This document shows, piece after piece, positions 8,558 to 16,819 of a DNA stretch of 64,000 nt. Origin of the DNA: Granulicatella sp041433555. GTDB taxonomy: Bacteria > Bacillota > Bacilli > Lactobacillales > Aerococcaceae. Where the stretch lies: positions 18,879-82,878 of the forward strand of contig NZ_JAPWBR010000005.1 of assembly GCF_041433555.1 (NCBI RefSeq), given 5' to 3'. Positions within the stretch are counted from its first letter, which is position 1; each line of letters opens with the position of its first letter. The notes under the pieces are model-generated. The model searched no databases and was not told the DNA's origin. It worked only from the letters and a program-made list of their open reading frames with translations. Position numbers and translations under genes: made by a program.

Positions 8558-9382
8558 ATGACTCAATCACCTATTCAGCAGCAAACCATTCAATTGGTTG
8601 CCACACAAATTCCAAAAACTGAAAAACTAGAAGAAATGCTAACGCCATTTGCACTCGATGAGACGCTGATTCGTCATCTGACAAAGGAAGAAGACGGTCC
8701 ATTCGTTCACTTCTGGACGCTTGAAGATATCGTGATTCTTGGGATGACCGATACGAAGGTGCCTTATCTCGAACAAGGGCTTGAAAGACTGCATGCTCAT
8801 GGTTTTACGCCTGTTGTACGCCAAGCAGGTGGCCTTGCCGTTGTGAGTAACGAAGGTATCTTAAACATCAGCCTGCTTTTTAAAAATAAACAAATGCCGA
8901 CGATTAACGAAGCCTACGAATGGATGCAACAACTCATCCAGTCGACTTTCCCAGAAGCGAAGGCCCTTGGTGGAATCGAAGCTTTTGAAGTGGCAGACTC
9001 CTACTGTCCAGGAGACTATGACTTAAGCATTCAAAAGCGTAAAATTGCCGGGATTGCACAACGCCGTTTGAAAGATGTTGTCTGTGTTTCGATTTACCTC
9101 AGCGTATACGGTGACCAAAACCGTCGTGGCCGTGTTGTTCGTGATTTCTATGACCACGCACTTCAAGGGGAAGAAACGAAATGGCATTTCCCAGAAGTCA
9201 ACGCCGATAGCATGTGGAATATTAGTGACGCGCTTGGAATCGACCTCACGATTGAAGACGTTCAAGTCCGCGTATTGCAGGCTTTAACGAAACTTGGATG
9301 CACGCTGGAAGAGAACGAAACAGACTTTATTCACACTCCAGATTTCCAAAAAGCACTCGAGCGTTTTGTGAAACGACAATAA
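8558..9382 (+). CDS. lipL: Octanoyl-[GcvH]:protein N-octanoyltransferase (LipL-type)
   Basis: A 274-residue member of the biotin/lipoate protein ligase fold. LipL moves octanoyl groups from GcvH to E2 subunits of 2-oxoacid dehydrogenases during lipoate assembly or relay. The call rests on the LipL signature and not generic LplA: VVRQAGGLAVVSNEGILNIS (about 85-104), the catalytic cysteine in VADSYCPGDYDLS (about 150), and KIAGIAQRR. LplA ligases lack this Cys and carry an extra C-terminal domain, absent here. Length equals B. subtilis LipL (about 281). The HD-domain gene downstream is also a near neighbour of this gene in Bacillus (ywfL and ywfO). Confidence 0.88.
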   Translation: MTQSPIQQQTIQLVATQIPKTEKLEEMLTPFALDETLIRHLTKEEDGPFVHFWTLEDIVILGMTDTKVPYLEQGLERLHAHGFTPVVRQAGGLAVVSNEGILNISLLFKNKQMPTINEAYEWMQQLIQSTFPEAKALGGIEAFEVADSYCPGDYDLSIQKRKIAGIAQRRLKDVVCVSIYLSVYGDQNRRGRVVRDFYDHALQGEETKWHFPEVNADSMWNISDALGIDLTIEDVQVRVLQALTKLGCTLEENETDFIHTPDFQKALERFVKRQ

Positions 9383-9510
9383 TCCGTTAAAAAACGCGGT
9401 ATAAAAGCATTCTAAACGGTTACCCCTCTTGCTTTTCTACCGAAAATAGCATAAACTGAAAGTGCTTATGAGTATTATTCACAATCTAACCGAAAGAAGG
9501 CGTCAAACGC

Positions 9511-10863
9511 ATGACTGAAGCATTTAAACGTGAAAAAGTATTTCGTGACCCAGTACACGATTATATCCACGTGCAACATCCAATTATTCTTGAATTAATT
9601 AATAGTCGTGAAATGCAACGTCTCCGCAGAATCAAACAAACCGGAGCGTCTATGTATACTTTCCACACAGCGGAACATTCACGATTCTCTCACTCTCTTG
9701 GGGTATATGAAATCGCCCGTCGTATTTGCGACAACTTTGCGCGTAACTACGCAACACAAGAAGAAGGCGACGGACTATGGGACGACAGCAATCGCCTTGT
9801 CGTGCTCTGCGCTGCCCTCTTGCATGATATCGGGCACGGGCCATACTCTCATACTTTCGAGAAAATCTTTGATACAAACCATGAACAAATCACGATTGAC
9901 ATCATCTTATCTGAGGAAACAGAAGTGAACCAAATTTTACGTAAAGTCTCTTCTACTTTCCCGCAAGAAGTGGCCAGCGTGATTCAAAAAACTCATCCAA
10001 ACCCTCAAGTAGTGCAATTGATTTCAAGCCAAATCGATGCGGACCGTATGGACTACTTGCTTCGTGACGCTTATTTCACAGGGGTGAACTACGGAACGTT
10101 CGACCTTACACGTATCCTTCGTGTGATTCGTCCGTATAAAGGCGGCATTGCATTTACGTATTCTGGAATGCACGCGGTGGAAGACTACATCGTGAGCCGT
10201 TATCAAATGTACATGCAAGTGTATTTCCACCCAGTTTCTCGTGGGATGGAAGTCGTGTTAAATCACTTATTAAAACGCGCGGCAGCTTGCTACAACTCAG
10301 AATCGAATCCATTAAGACACTCTGCAACGTTCTTGAAACCTTTCTTCGAAGGAACATGGACATTGGAAGACTACTTACGTCTCGATGATGGCGTGTTAAA
10401 CACATACTTCTCTCACTGGTTACTAGAAGAAGATGCCATCTTGAGCGACTTGTCAGATCGTTTCATCAACCGTCGTCCGTTTAAATCAGTGCCATTTAAC
10501 CGCACAAATGATGGCGCTCAAATCGAACGCATGAAACAAATCGTAGAAGAAGTTGGGTTCGATCCAGAATACTACACTGCCATTAACAACAGTTTCGACT
10601 TACCATACGATTTCTATCGTCCAGATTCGATTAAACCAAGAACGCAAATCGAGCTTGTAGAACGCAATGGTAATATGGTTGAGTTGTCTCAAGTAAGTTC
10701 GATTGTAGATGCAATTTCCGGAAAAGTACGTGGTGACGAACGCCTTTACTTCCCTCGCGAAATGGTCAGCGGCGAAATGCAAAACGGCCTCTTCATGGAC
10801 GACTATGCAGAGTTTCAAAATATCGCTGCACAATTGGACGTATTTTCGAATCAAATGAAATAA
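9511..10863 (+). CDS. HD-domain phosphohydrolase, YwfO family
   Basis: A 450-residue protein with an N-terminal HD domain related to deoxyguanosinetriphosphate triphosphohydrolase-like proteins. Metal ligands are visible: His in TAEHSRFSHSLGVYEI (about 50-60), the HD pair in ALLHDIGHGPYSHTFE (about 107-118), and the later Asp in QIDADRMDYLLRDAYFTG (about 175-190). The C-terminal half (about 260-450) is the helical region typical of YwfO-like proteins. Members of this family hydrolyse dNTPs or other nucleotides in some species; the substrate here is not known. It follows lipL at 128 bp and may have its own promoter. Confidence 0.85.
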   Translation: MTEAFKREKVFRDPVHDYIHVQHPIILELINSREMQRLRRIKQTGASMYTFHTAEHSRFSHSLGVYEIARRICDNFARNYATQEEGDGLWDDSNRLVVLCAALLHDIGHGPYSHTFEKIFDTNHEQITIDIILSEETEVNQILRKVSSTFPQEVASVIQKTHPNPQVVQLISSQIDADRMDYLLRDAYFTGVNYGTFDLTRILRVIRPYKGGIAFTYSGMHAVEDYIVSRYQMYMQVYFHPVSRGMEVVLNHLLKRAAACYNSESNPLRHSATFLKPFFEGTWTLEDYLRLDDGVLNTYFSHWLLEEDAILSDLSDRFINRRPFKSVPFNRTNDGAQIERMKQIVEEVGFDPEYYTAINNSFDLPYDFYRPDSIKPRTQIELVERNGNMVELSQVSSIVDAISGKVRGDERLYFPREMVSGEMQNGLFMDDYAEFQNIAAQLDVFSNQMK

Positions 10864-11120
10864 CAGGATGTGAGGAAAAGCGTTTAGAGGCGATGACGGT
10901 TCGCAGGTTAGCCGCAAGGGACTTGGTACAAGTCGTGCGGACTAACCTCGAAAGGCTTGAGCCTCTGCTTTTCCGAACTCAACTACACAGGATACGAGGG
11001 CGAACGCTCAGGACTGAATCACTGGACCGAAACGACAGAAGGAACGTGTAACGTTCTGCGTACGTTTTGGGAAGTGGACGTCAGTCCTGTGAGCCCGAGT
11101 TCAACTACACAGGATGTGAG
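10863..11120 (+). repeat. Tandem array of two structured 122-124 bp units bounded by ACAGGATRYGAG repeats
   Basis: Three copies of ACAGGATRYGAG start at 10863, 10987 and 11109, so the period is 124 then 122 bp; the last two are preceded by TCAACTAC. Each interval holds a different long multi-helix hairpin. Unit 1 pairs GGAAAAGC (10874) with GCTTTTCC (10967), GAGGC with GCCTC, GGTTAG with CTAACC and GACTTG with CAAGTC. Unit 2 pairs CTCAGGACTG (11007) with CAGTCCTGTGAG (11081) and GAACGT with ACGTTC. No reading frame of note crosses it. It looks like a non-coding repeat or RNA element; I do not recognise the family. Confidence 0.7.
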
Positions 11121-11150
11121 CATCATCTACCAATTACTTTTTATAAATAA

Positions 11151-11186
11151 AAAACACAATATACCTTATAAGGTATATTGTGTTTT
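11151..11186. terminator. Perfect 36-bp palindrome, bidirectional terminator
   Basis: AAAACACAATATACCTTA is followed directly by its exact reverse complement. The T-rich arm fits a rho-independent terminator for transcripts through the HD-domain gene and the structured array; being perfectly symmetrical, it could also work on the other strand. A second small hairpin (CGGAG/CTCCG) follows at 11198-11208. Confidence 0.7.
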
Positions 11187-11329
11187 CCATATTTTACGGA
11201 GCTCTCCGAAAGATTTCCGTAATGGTTAATTAAGCATTGTATTTTTGCTCAGATTCTTATTTAAAAGACGTCCAATTATCCAGCTCAAAACACTACTTAA
11301 CGCTATTCAACAATTTTCAAGGAGGAACT

Positions 11330-12499
11330 ATGGCTATCAAATTAATCGCCATCGATATCGACGGCACACTTATCAATTCAAAACGCGAAATCACACCACG
11401 AGTAAAGGCTGCTTTAAACGCTGCAAGCGCACAAGGAGTCTATGTGGTTCTTTGTACAGGACGCCCATATCCTGGTGTAGAAGGATTGCTTCAAGAACTT
11501 GACTTAGTAAACGACCATGACTATGTCGTGACTTACAATGGAACTTTGGTACAACAAACGGGTTCGAAAAAAGCACTCGTGCGTTTCTCAATGACACATG
11601 ATGATTTAGAGCGCGTGAACAACTACGCTACAAAATACAATGTGCACTATCACGCCATCGACGAAGAAGCGATTTACGTTCCAACAGAAACAGTCGGCAA
11701 ATACTCGATTCATGAAAGTGAACTTGTAGGAATGCCAATCGTGCACCAATTATACAAAGACATTCCAACGGACAAAGAATTCGTCAAAATCATGTTTGTG
11801 GATGAACCTGAAGTGCTAGAAGAATTAATTCCAAATCTTTCTGACGACTTCAAGAGCCGTTACAACATCTTCCGTAGCGCAGGTTTCTACCTCGAAGTGA
11901 TTCACCCTGAAGCGAGCAAAGGAAAAGCCGTGCATCATCTAGCCGATAAACTTGGCCTTACACGCGATGAAGTGATGTGTCTTGGCGACCACGAGAACGA
12001 CCGTGACATGATTGAATACGCGGGTCTTGGCGTCGCGATGGGAAATGCGATTGATTCGATCAAAGAAATCGCCAACTTCGTGACAACAACCAACGATGAA
12101 GATGGCGTTGCTGTGGCCGTTGAAAAATTCGTACTAAAACAAGGAGAACTAGTCATGCTACATGAGATGACTCTTTTCCCAAAACCGTATGCTTCCATTG
12201 CGTCCGGTCAAAAAACGATTGAACTTCGTCTTTACGATGAGAAGCGTCAATCGATTCAAATTGGTAATCACATTCGATTTACCAATACCGAAGATGCTTC
12301 GCAAACGACACTGTGCGAAGTGGTTCAATTACATGTCTTTAAAGACTTTAGAGAACTGTATGAAAAACTCCCGCTACTACAATGTGGGTATACTTCAGAA
12401 GACGTGGAGAACGCACATCCCGATGACATGTTGACTTACTATTCGAAGGAAAAACAAGCACAATACGGTGTTGTTGGCATCGAACTCAAACGTATATAA
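11330..12499 (+). CDS. HAD (Cof-type) phosphatase fused to a C-terminal ASCH domain
   Basis: A 389-residue protein with two parts. Residues 1-272 form a Cof/YidA-type HAD phosphatase: IDIDGTLINSKREI with the nucleophile Asp, VLCTGRPYPGV, the Lys in SKGKAVHHL, and the motif GDHENDRDMIEYAGLGVAMG. Residues 276-389 form an ASCH-type domain (MTLFPKPYASIASGQKTIEL, then YGVVGIELKRI at the end), a fold linked to RNA or small-molecule binding. The two are usually separate proteins. The ATG at 11330 follows AAGGAGG. An in-frame ATG with its own ribosome site starts the ASCH part (12155), so a second, short product is likely. A terminator follows. Confidence 0.88.
   Translation: MAIKLIAIDIDGTLINSKREITPRVKAALNAASAQGVYVVLCTGRPYPGVEGLLQELDLVNDHDYVVTYNGTLVQQTGSKKALVRFSMTHDDLERVNNYATKYNVHYHAIDEEAIYVPTETVGKYSIHESELVGMPIVHQLYKDIPTDKEFVKIMFVDEPEVLEELIPNLSDDFKSRYNIFRSAGFYLEVIHPEASKGKAVHHLADKLGLTRDEVMCLGDHENDRDMIEYAGLGVAMGNAIDSIKEIANFVTTTNDEDGVAVAVEKFVLKQGELVMLHEMTLFPKPYASIASGQKTIELRLYDEKRQSIQIGNHIRFTNTEDASQTTLCEVVQLHVFKDFRELYEKLPLLQCGYTSEDVENAHPDDMLTYYSKEKQAQYGVVGIELKRI
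12141..12157 (+). promoter_or_regulatory. Internal ribosome binding site and ATG for the ASCH domain
   Basis: AAGGAG at 12141-12146 stands 8 bases before an in-frame ATG at 12155, exactly at the junction of the HAD and ASCH parts. It would give a 114-residue free ASCH protein beginning MLHEMTLFPKPYASI, the usual length and start for this family. Confidence 0.6.
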
Positions 12500-12500
12500 C

Positions 12501-12526
12501 AAAACGAGCCTCATTAGGCTCGTTTT
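12501..12526 (+). terminator. Terminator after the HAD-ASCH gene
   Basis: AAAACGAGCCT / AGGCTCGTTTT, 11-bp perfect stem with a CATT loop and trailing Ts. A second hairpin without a T run (CTTTCTCAGGAAAT / ATTTCCTGAAAG) follows at about 12535-12568. Confidence 0.9.
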
Positions 12527-12635
12527 TCTTTATCTTTCTCAGGAAATTTAACGTAGATTTCCTGAAAGAAGACTAATTTTTAGCTTTTCTTAATAAAATT
12601 AGGAACATTCTTTTGATTTTCAAGGTTTTATTTGC

Positions 12636-12698
12636 TGTTTTCCCGAATATTACAGGTTTAAAAAGTTGTAATTTCCGTACTTTTGTGTATACTATAAT
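12636..12698 (+). promoter_or_regulatory. purR promoter with a possible PurBox
   Basis: A consensus TATAAT lies at 12693-12698, 32 bp before the purR start, with only a weak -35. Upstream at 12638-12651, TTTCCCGAATATT partly matches the PurBox core CCGAACWWT used by lactococcal PurR. Autoregulation is possible but the match is imperfect. Confidence 0.4.
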
Positions 12699-12730
12699 AG
12701 TGTCTTAAACAAAAAAAGGAGGACGAGGCA

Positions 12731-13558
12731 ATGAAATTAAAAAGAAGTGAACGTTTAATCGATATGACACAACGTCTATTAGATAACCCACATACGTTAA
12801 TCTCATTAACAACATTTACAGCGTTGTATCAGTCCGCAAAATCTTCTATAAGTGAGGATATTGCTATTATCAAGAAGACTTTTGAAAAGCAAGGTGTAGG
12901 GATTATTCGCACAGTGCCGGGTGCTGCAGGGGGCGTGATTTTTGTTCCGAAAATCAAACGCGAACAAGCATTGGCTGCTGCGGAAAAACTAAAAGAGCAA
13001 ATGAACGATGCAAGTCGCTTGTTGCCAGGGGGATATATTTACCTTTCTGATTTACTTGCAAAACCAGATGTATTACATGATCTAGGGAAAATGATTGCAT
13101 CTGCTTACGAAGATAAGAAAATTGATGCAGTTATGACTGTTGCAACAAAAGGGGTGCCAATCGCACAAACCGTTGCGAACTACTTAAACGTACCATTCGT
13201 CATCGTGCGCCGTGATTCAAAAATTACGGAAGGTTCTACAGTAAGTATTAACTACGTTTCAGGTTCTTCTTCTCGCGTTGAGAAAATGGAATTATCAAAA
13301 CGTACATTAGCAAGCGGATCAAACGTATTAATCGTCGACGACTTCTTGAAAGCCGGCGGTACAATCAACGGTATGCGTAGCCTTATTCAAGAGTTTGATT
13401 CAACAACAGCAGGTGCGGTTGTGTTCTGTGAATCTGGGGTTTCAAACCACAACGTAACAGACTACTCTTCAATCATCAAGATTACAGAGATTGATACTGA
13501 AGCACAAACAATCAAAGCAGAACTAGGAAACTTCTTTGATACACATGAATTTTTATAA
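12731..13558 (+). CDS. purR: Purine operon regulator PurR (PRT-fold)
   Basis: A 275-residue regulator of the Bacillus/Lactococcus PurR type, unrelated to LacI-type E. coli PurR. An N-terminal winged helix (1-75, with SERLIDMTQRLLDNPH and SSISEDIAIIKKTFE) is followed by a phosphoribosyltransferase-like domain with the PRPP loop VLIVDDFLKAGGTINGM (about 200). The PRPP level sets its effect on pur genes: repression in Bacillus, activation in Lactococcus. Strong AAAGGAGG ribosome site. Monocistronic, with promoter above and a strong terminator below. No pur biosynthesis operon is visible here except purA at 33.9 kb. Confidence 0.95.
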   Translation: MKLKRSERLIDMTQRLLDNPHTLISLTTFTALYQSAKSSISEDIAIIKKTFEKQGVGIIRTVPGAAGGVIFVPKIKREQALAAAEKLKEQMNDASRLLPGGYIYLSDLLAKPDVLHDLGKMIASAYEDKKIDAVMTVATKGVPIAQTVANYLNVPFVIVRRDSKITEGSTVSINYVSGSSSRVEKMELSKRTLASGSNVLIVDDFLKAGGTINGMRSLIQEFDSTTAGAVVFCESGVSNHNVTDYSSIIKITEIDTEAQTIKAELGNFFDTHEFL

Positions 13559-13571
13559 GATAAAATGAAAT

Positions 13572-13604
13572 AAAGCGAAGAGCCAAATTGGTTCTTCGCT
13601 TTTT
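13572..13604 (+). terminator. Terminator after purR
   Basis: AAAGCGAAGAGCC / GGTTCTTCGCTTT, 13-bp stem and TTTT run. A weaker AT-only hairpin at 13616-13637 (AAATTATCAT / ATGATAATTT) faces the minus strand and may end the AEC transporter transcript. Confidence 0.85.
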
Positions 13605-13639
13605 GTATGCATGAAAAATTATCATATATGATAATTTCG

Positions 13640-14593
13640 CTAAATGAAAAATAAGAATAGGGACCACAATGGCAATACCGCTAAGTAGGCAATGGTTGTC
13701 ATTGTCACCACATTCGTCGCAAAATCAACATCTCCTTTAGCTTCTGCCGCTAAAATCGGCATAATCACCAGTGTTGGAATAGTGGATTGAATAATAAAGG
13801 TTTCTTTTAATAAGGTGTTATCCGCTCCTCCAGCAAGTAACACTAGTACCATTAATATTGGAAAAATAATAAAGCGGCCTGCTAGAGCAAGTACGGTGTC
13901 GCGGTCGATGCGCAACGTTCCAAGACCACTTTGCTGAAGGTTGATCCCGATATACATGAGCGACAATGGCGTCACTAAACTTCCTACTATATTAATGGAA
14001 TTTTGTGCAAATGATGGAACTGGAATTCCAAGCGCCACAACTGCTAAAGCCACTAGAAACGCAATGAGCGGTGGTGAACAGAGACTCTTCCACTCGATTC
14101 CTTTATTTTTGGTTCCATCAGGACGGTCAATCGCTACGACATAAGTCCCTACGGTGAAAATCGACAATGTATTAATCACGTAGTAAACCAAAAAATACGG
14201 CATCGCTTCTTCTCCAAAAAGAGAGAGGTTCAGCGGCAATCCCATAAAGACGGTGTTCGCATTCACGAATGTATTGAGCATCACCCCGCGTCTTCCAACC
14301 GGAACTTTGAACAAAACTACAGCGCCCCATGCCACGATGTACCCTAGAATCACCGTAATCAACGAATATAGACTCGCTCCAAAGAAGCTCACGAGTTGTT
14401 CTTTTGTTATAAATTTTAATACTGAAACAAAGATGGACGCTGGCAAAGCAATCTTCAAAATCAAATCCGCAATGCTCTTACTGAATCCTTCTTGAAACCA
14501 TCCCTTGGCCTGCAAGAGATAGCCGAGCGCGATGACCGCTAGAATCGTCACCATACTCGATAACGCCTGTATAATCACATGCTTATCCTCCAA
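13640..14593 (-). CDS. AEC-family transporter (auxin efflux carrier-like permease)
   Basis: A 317-residue membrane protein with about ten hydrophobic segments in two halves, as in AEC/BART-superfamily permeases (malate and other organic-acid carriers, MleP-like). Typical features are ALGYLLQAKGWF near the start, the central NANTVFMGLPLNLSLFG with its conserved Asn and Pro, and LLKETFIIQSTIPTLVIMPI near the end. The substrate cannot be read from sequence. It is the third gene of an operon: MBL hydrolase, TetR regulator, this transporter, with 14 bp between the last two, so the regulator probably controls its expression. Confidence 0.85.
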   Translation of the reverse strand: MEDKHVIIQALSSMVTILAVIALGYLLQAKGWFQEGFSKSIADLILKIALPASIFVSVLKFITKEQLVSFFGASLYSLITVILGYIVAWGAVVLFKVPVGRRGVMLNTFVNANTVFMGLPLNLSLFGEEAMPYFLVYYVINTLSIFTVGTYVVAIDRPDGTKNKGIEWKSLCSPPLIAFLVALAVVALGIPVPSFAQNSINIVGSLVTPLSLMYIGINLQQSGLGTLRIDRDTVLALAGRFIIFPILMVLVLLAGGADNTLLKETFIIQSTIPTLVIMPILAAEAKGDVDFATNVVTMTTIAYLAVLPLWSLFLFFI

Positions 14594-14607
14594 AAATAGT
14601 TATTTTC

Positions 14608-15198
14608 TTACAGATTCTTTCGATCCAATAATGTGAAAGTTAAGTAATCTGTAACAATTGTCTGCAGTCTTTCGTTATATCCACAATCCCCAGAAGCGTA
14701 GTTAATCACCATTCCTTGTAAAAACAAATAGGTTCCTCGGACAATATTGAATAATTTTTCTTCACTAATTGAGTGAGGTAATACTGCTTCAATTAAAGAT
14801 TTTAGTATGTTGAAACTCTTCATTCTTAACTGATTAATTGGTTTTGTGAATTCGGGTAAATCAACTTCTTCCCCTTCAACAATAAATAGAAGCTGATTAG
14901 AACTCGCATATTGAAATCCAAAGCGAATAAAATGATGGCAAACTCCTAATAATCTATCCTCTACACTCTCGTTCGATTGATAGATTTCTAAAGAAGTTTG
15001 ATATAACTTTTCTAGCGGGGCACTGGCAACTTCAAACAGAATTTCATCCTTATTTTTGAAATAAAGATAAATGGTTGTATGAGAGCATCCTGCACGTTTG
15101 GCAATTTCTCGAATCCCAACCTCCTGAAAAGATTTTTCTGCAAAAAGACTACTTGCAGCTTCTAAGATTCTATCCCTTGTTAACTGTTCTGAAACCAT
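14608..15198 (-). CDS. TetR-family transcriptional regulator
   Basis: A 196-residue repressor. The N-terminal TetR DNA-binding domain is clear: RDRILEAASSLFAEKSFQEV, then REIAKRAGCSHTTIYLYFKN (recognition helix near residues 35-50). The ligand-binding half (about 60-196) is divergent, as usual. It overlaps the upstream MBL gene by 19 bp and lies 14 bp before the AEC permease gene, so all three form one unit. A palindrome at the operon promoter (15920-15932) is the natural operator. Likely ligands would be the MBL substrate or the transported acid; this is inference. Confidence 0.92.
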   Translation of the reverse strand: MVSEQLTRDRILEAASSLFAEKSFQEVGIREIAKRAGCSHTTIYLYFKNKDEILFEVASAPLEKLYQTSLEIYQSNESVEDRLLGVCHHFIRFGFQYASSNQLLFIVEGEEVDLPEFTKPINQLRMKSFNILKSLIEAVLPHSISEEKLFNIVRGTYLFLQGMVINYASGDCGYNERLQTIVTDYLTFTLLDRKNL

Positions 15199-15896
15199 TC
15201 ACTTTTCTCCATTTCTTGAAATGCATTCTTCACTTCTCCACCATGAGCAACAGAAAGTATAGCTTGGCTATATTCTTTCAATACTGAATGAGCTGTTTCT
15301 AAAGCTTTCAGCATATCTGCTGTATATTCTTTCATTGGTGCATTCAACACTCCCACTCTGTTCGTCGTCAGAAGATCTCCTCCAATTAATAGATTATCCT
15401 CTGCATGATAATAACAGGTATGTCCCGGCGAATGCCCTGGTGAATGAATTGCTTTGAGCCCTGCTTGTTCTAACAACTCATTTGACTCGGGAGTTCCTAG
15501 TTCAATGAAATCCTGCTTTTTAAAAGTTATTGGCTCTAGCTTTTCTCGACCAGGATATGGTTTTTCTCCTGAGACAAAAGGGATTTCTCTGCTGTCGATA
15601 ACAATAGGAAGATTTGGTAATAGTGTTTTTAATCTTGGAATTCCCCCAATATGGTCAGAATGCCCATGCGTTAAAATTACTCCAGAAACTCTTTCCTTAT
15701 CATAAAAATTACGAACAACATACTCTGCCATTCGGGGTAATAATTTAGCTAAACCACTATCAATTAAGAAGTATTGGTTATTCTTTTCAACAACCCAAAT
15801 ACTAACAATGAATATCCCAATATCAAACTCGAATTTTTCAATATGTGGACTAATTCTCTTTCTCTTTGAAATTAAACGATATATCAATTGATTCAT
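15180..15896 (-). CDS. Metallo-beta-lactamase fold hydrolase (lactonase/glyoxalase II-like)
   Basis: A 238-residue MBL-fold enzyme. The metal ligands are present: THGHSDHIGG (HxHxDH, about residue 77-82), the His in SPGHSPGHTCYY (about 150), the Asp in LLIGGDLLT (about 171), and a final His in SVAHGG (about 219). It resembles the small-molecule hydrolases (lactonases, thioester hydrolases) more than RNases or beta-lactamases. First gene of the MBL-TetR-AEC operon, which suggests hydrolysis of a compound that is also exported or imported by the permease. Start follows GGTGTTG, a moderate ribosome site. Confidence 0.85.
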   Translation of the reverse strand: MNQLIYRLISKRKRISPHIEKFEFDIGIFIVSIWVVEKNNQYFLIDSGLAKLLPRMAEYVVRNFYDKERVSGVILTHGHSDHIGGIPRLKTLLPNLPIVIDSREIPFVSGEKPYPGREKLEPITFKKQDFIELGTPESNELLEQAGLKAIHSPGHSPGHTCYYHAEDNLLIGGDLLTTNRVGVLNAPMKEYTADMLKALETAHSVLKEYSQAILSVAHGGEVKNAFQEMEKSEWFQNS

Positions 15897-15919
15897 TTCA
15901 ACACCTCAACTGTCAATAC

Positions 15920-15967
15920 TAACCACTGGTTACCACGTAATATAAACCCTTTTTTCACTCAAGTCAA
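15920..15967 (-). promoter_or_regulatory. Promoter and TetR operator of the MBL-TetR-AEC operon
   Basis: Minus strand: -35 TTGACT (15962-15967), 17-bp spacer, -10 TATATT (15939-15944). Just downstream, at the expected transcription start, TAACCACTGGTTA (15920-15932) is a perfect 6-1-6 palindrome overlapping a second GGTAACC palindrome. Position and shape fit an operator for the TetR protein encoded in the same operon. Confidence 0.75.
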
Positions 15968-15971
15968 GAAA

Positions 15972-16002
15972 TAAAAAAAGCCTACCAAATAAATGGTAAG
16001 CT
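15972..16002 (-). terminator. Terminator of the metal ABC transporter operon
   Basis: Minus strand: AGCTTACCA / TGGTAGGCT with a six-base loop, followed by seven Ts. It closes the permease gene. Confidence 0.9.
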
Positions 16003-16009
16003 TTGTTCA

Positions 16010-16819
16010 TTATGCTTTTTTACGGAAGGCACTCACGATAAATGAGATAAATAAAATCACAAGGAACACACATGTAATCGCGGCTCCCGGAGGTGCTTCG
16101 TAAATATAGGAAGCGGAAAGTCCTGCAAAGAAACCAATCAGACTGATGATAATTCCGCCGATTATAACGCCATTAAACTTACTGCTCACTCGAAGTGCAA
16201 TCGATGCTGGCAATACAATAACGGCTGACACTAGAAGTGACCCTGCGATTGGCATCATCACTGCAATCACAACCCCTGTGATAATCGTAAAGAGGTTTGT
16301 CATCAAGCGGACGGGTAATCCTGCTGTCATCGCTGTATCTTCATCAAACGACAATACATACAGTGGTTTACGGAAAATCACGTATAACGTAACGACGACA
16401 ACTGCTAGTAGAATCATAATCCACATTTGCTCATTTGTAATCGTCACGATTGAACCGAATAAGAACTGGTCAACACTGAGTGTCGAGCGACCTTTTTGCA
16501 TATTCATCAGGATAAGGGCAATCGCCATTCCTCCCGACATTAGAATTGCAACGGTAATCTCAGAATAGCCTCTAAAATATTTTCCAATCGCTTCGATGAA
16601 AACTGCTGCGATAATTACCACAATTAGCGTTGTGAGTGTTGGATTCATCCCCAAAAGAAATCCTAGCGCCACCCCAACAAGGGATACGTGCGATAAGGTG
16701 TCGGCCATCAGCGACTGTCTTCTAAGAATTAAGAACAATCCAAGAATCGGCGTGATAAAAGCCATCGCTATTCCTGAGATGAATGCTCTTTGCATGAAAC
16801 CATAGAAAAACATCTCCAT
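16010..16819 (-). CDS. adcB: Zinc/manganese ABC transporter permease (AdcB/ZnuB-like)
   Basis: A 269-residue ABC-3 family membrane subunit with about eight hydrophobic segments. Characteristic stretches are LILRRQSLMADTLSHVSLVG near residue 33, SVDQFLFGSI near 115, and the EAA-like region MPIAGSLLVSAVIVLPASIA near 192. It pairs with the ATPase gene upstream, whose 3' end overlaps it by 52 bp. The closest pattern is streptococcal AdcB, so zinc is the likely ion, but manganese cannot be excluded. The start has AAGGAGG eight bases upstream. No substrate-binding lipoprotein gene (adcA) is adjacent. Confidence 0.85.
   Translation of the reverse strand: MEMFFYGFMQRAFISGIAMAFITPILGLFLILRRQSLMADTLSHVSLVGVALGFLLGMNPTLTTLIVVIIAAVFIEAIGKYFRGYSEITVAILMSGGMAIALILMNMQKGRSTLSVDQFLFGSIVTITNEQMWIMILLAVVVVTLYVIFRKPLYVLSFDEDTAMTAGLPVRLMTNLFTIITGVVIAVMMPIAGSLLVSAVIVLPASIALRVSSKFNGVIIGGIIISLIGFFAGLSASYIYEAPPGAAITCVFLVILFISFIVSAFRKKA

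Noticed and set aside
10863..11120. ACAGGATRYGAG repeats as a CRISPR array
   Set aside because: Only three copies of 12 bp, spaced 122-124 bp, with structured and self-paired intervals; repeats and spacers of a CRISPR array are much shorter and spacers are not palindromic. No cas gene is in the window.
10957..11229. 90-codon frame across the tandem structured array
   Set aside because: It crosses the hairpins and boundary repeats, has no ribosome site and no protein-like composition; the array is better explained as non-coding.
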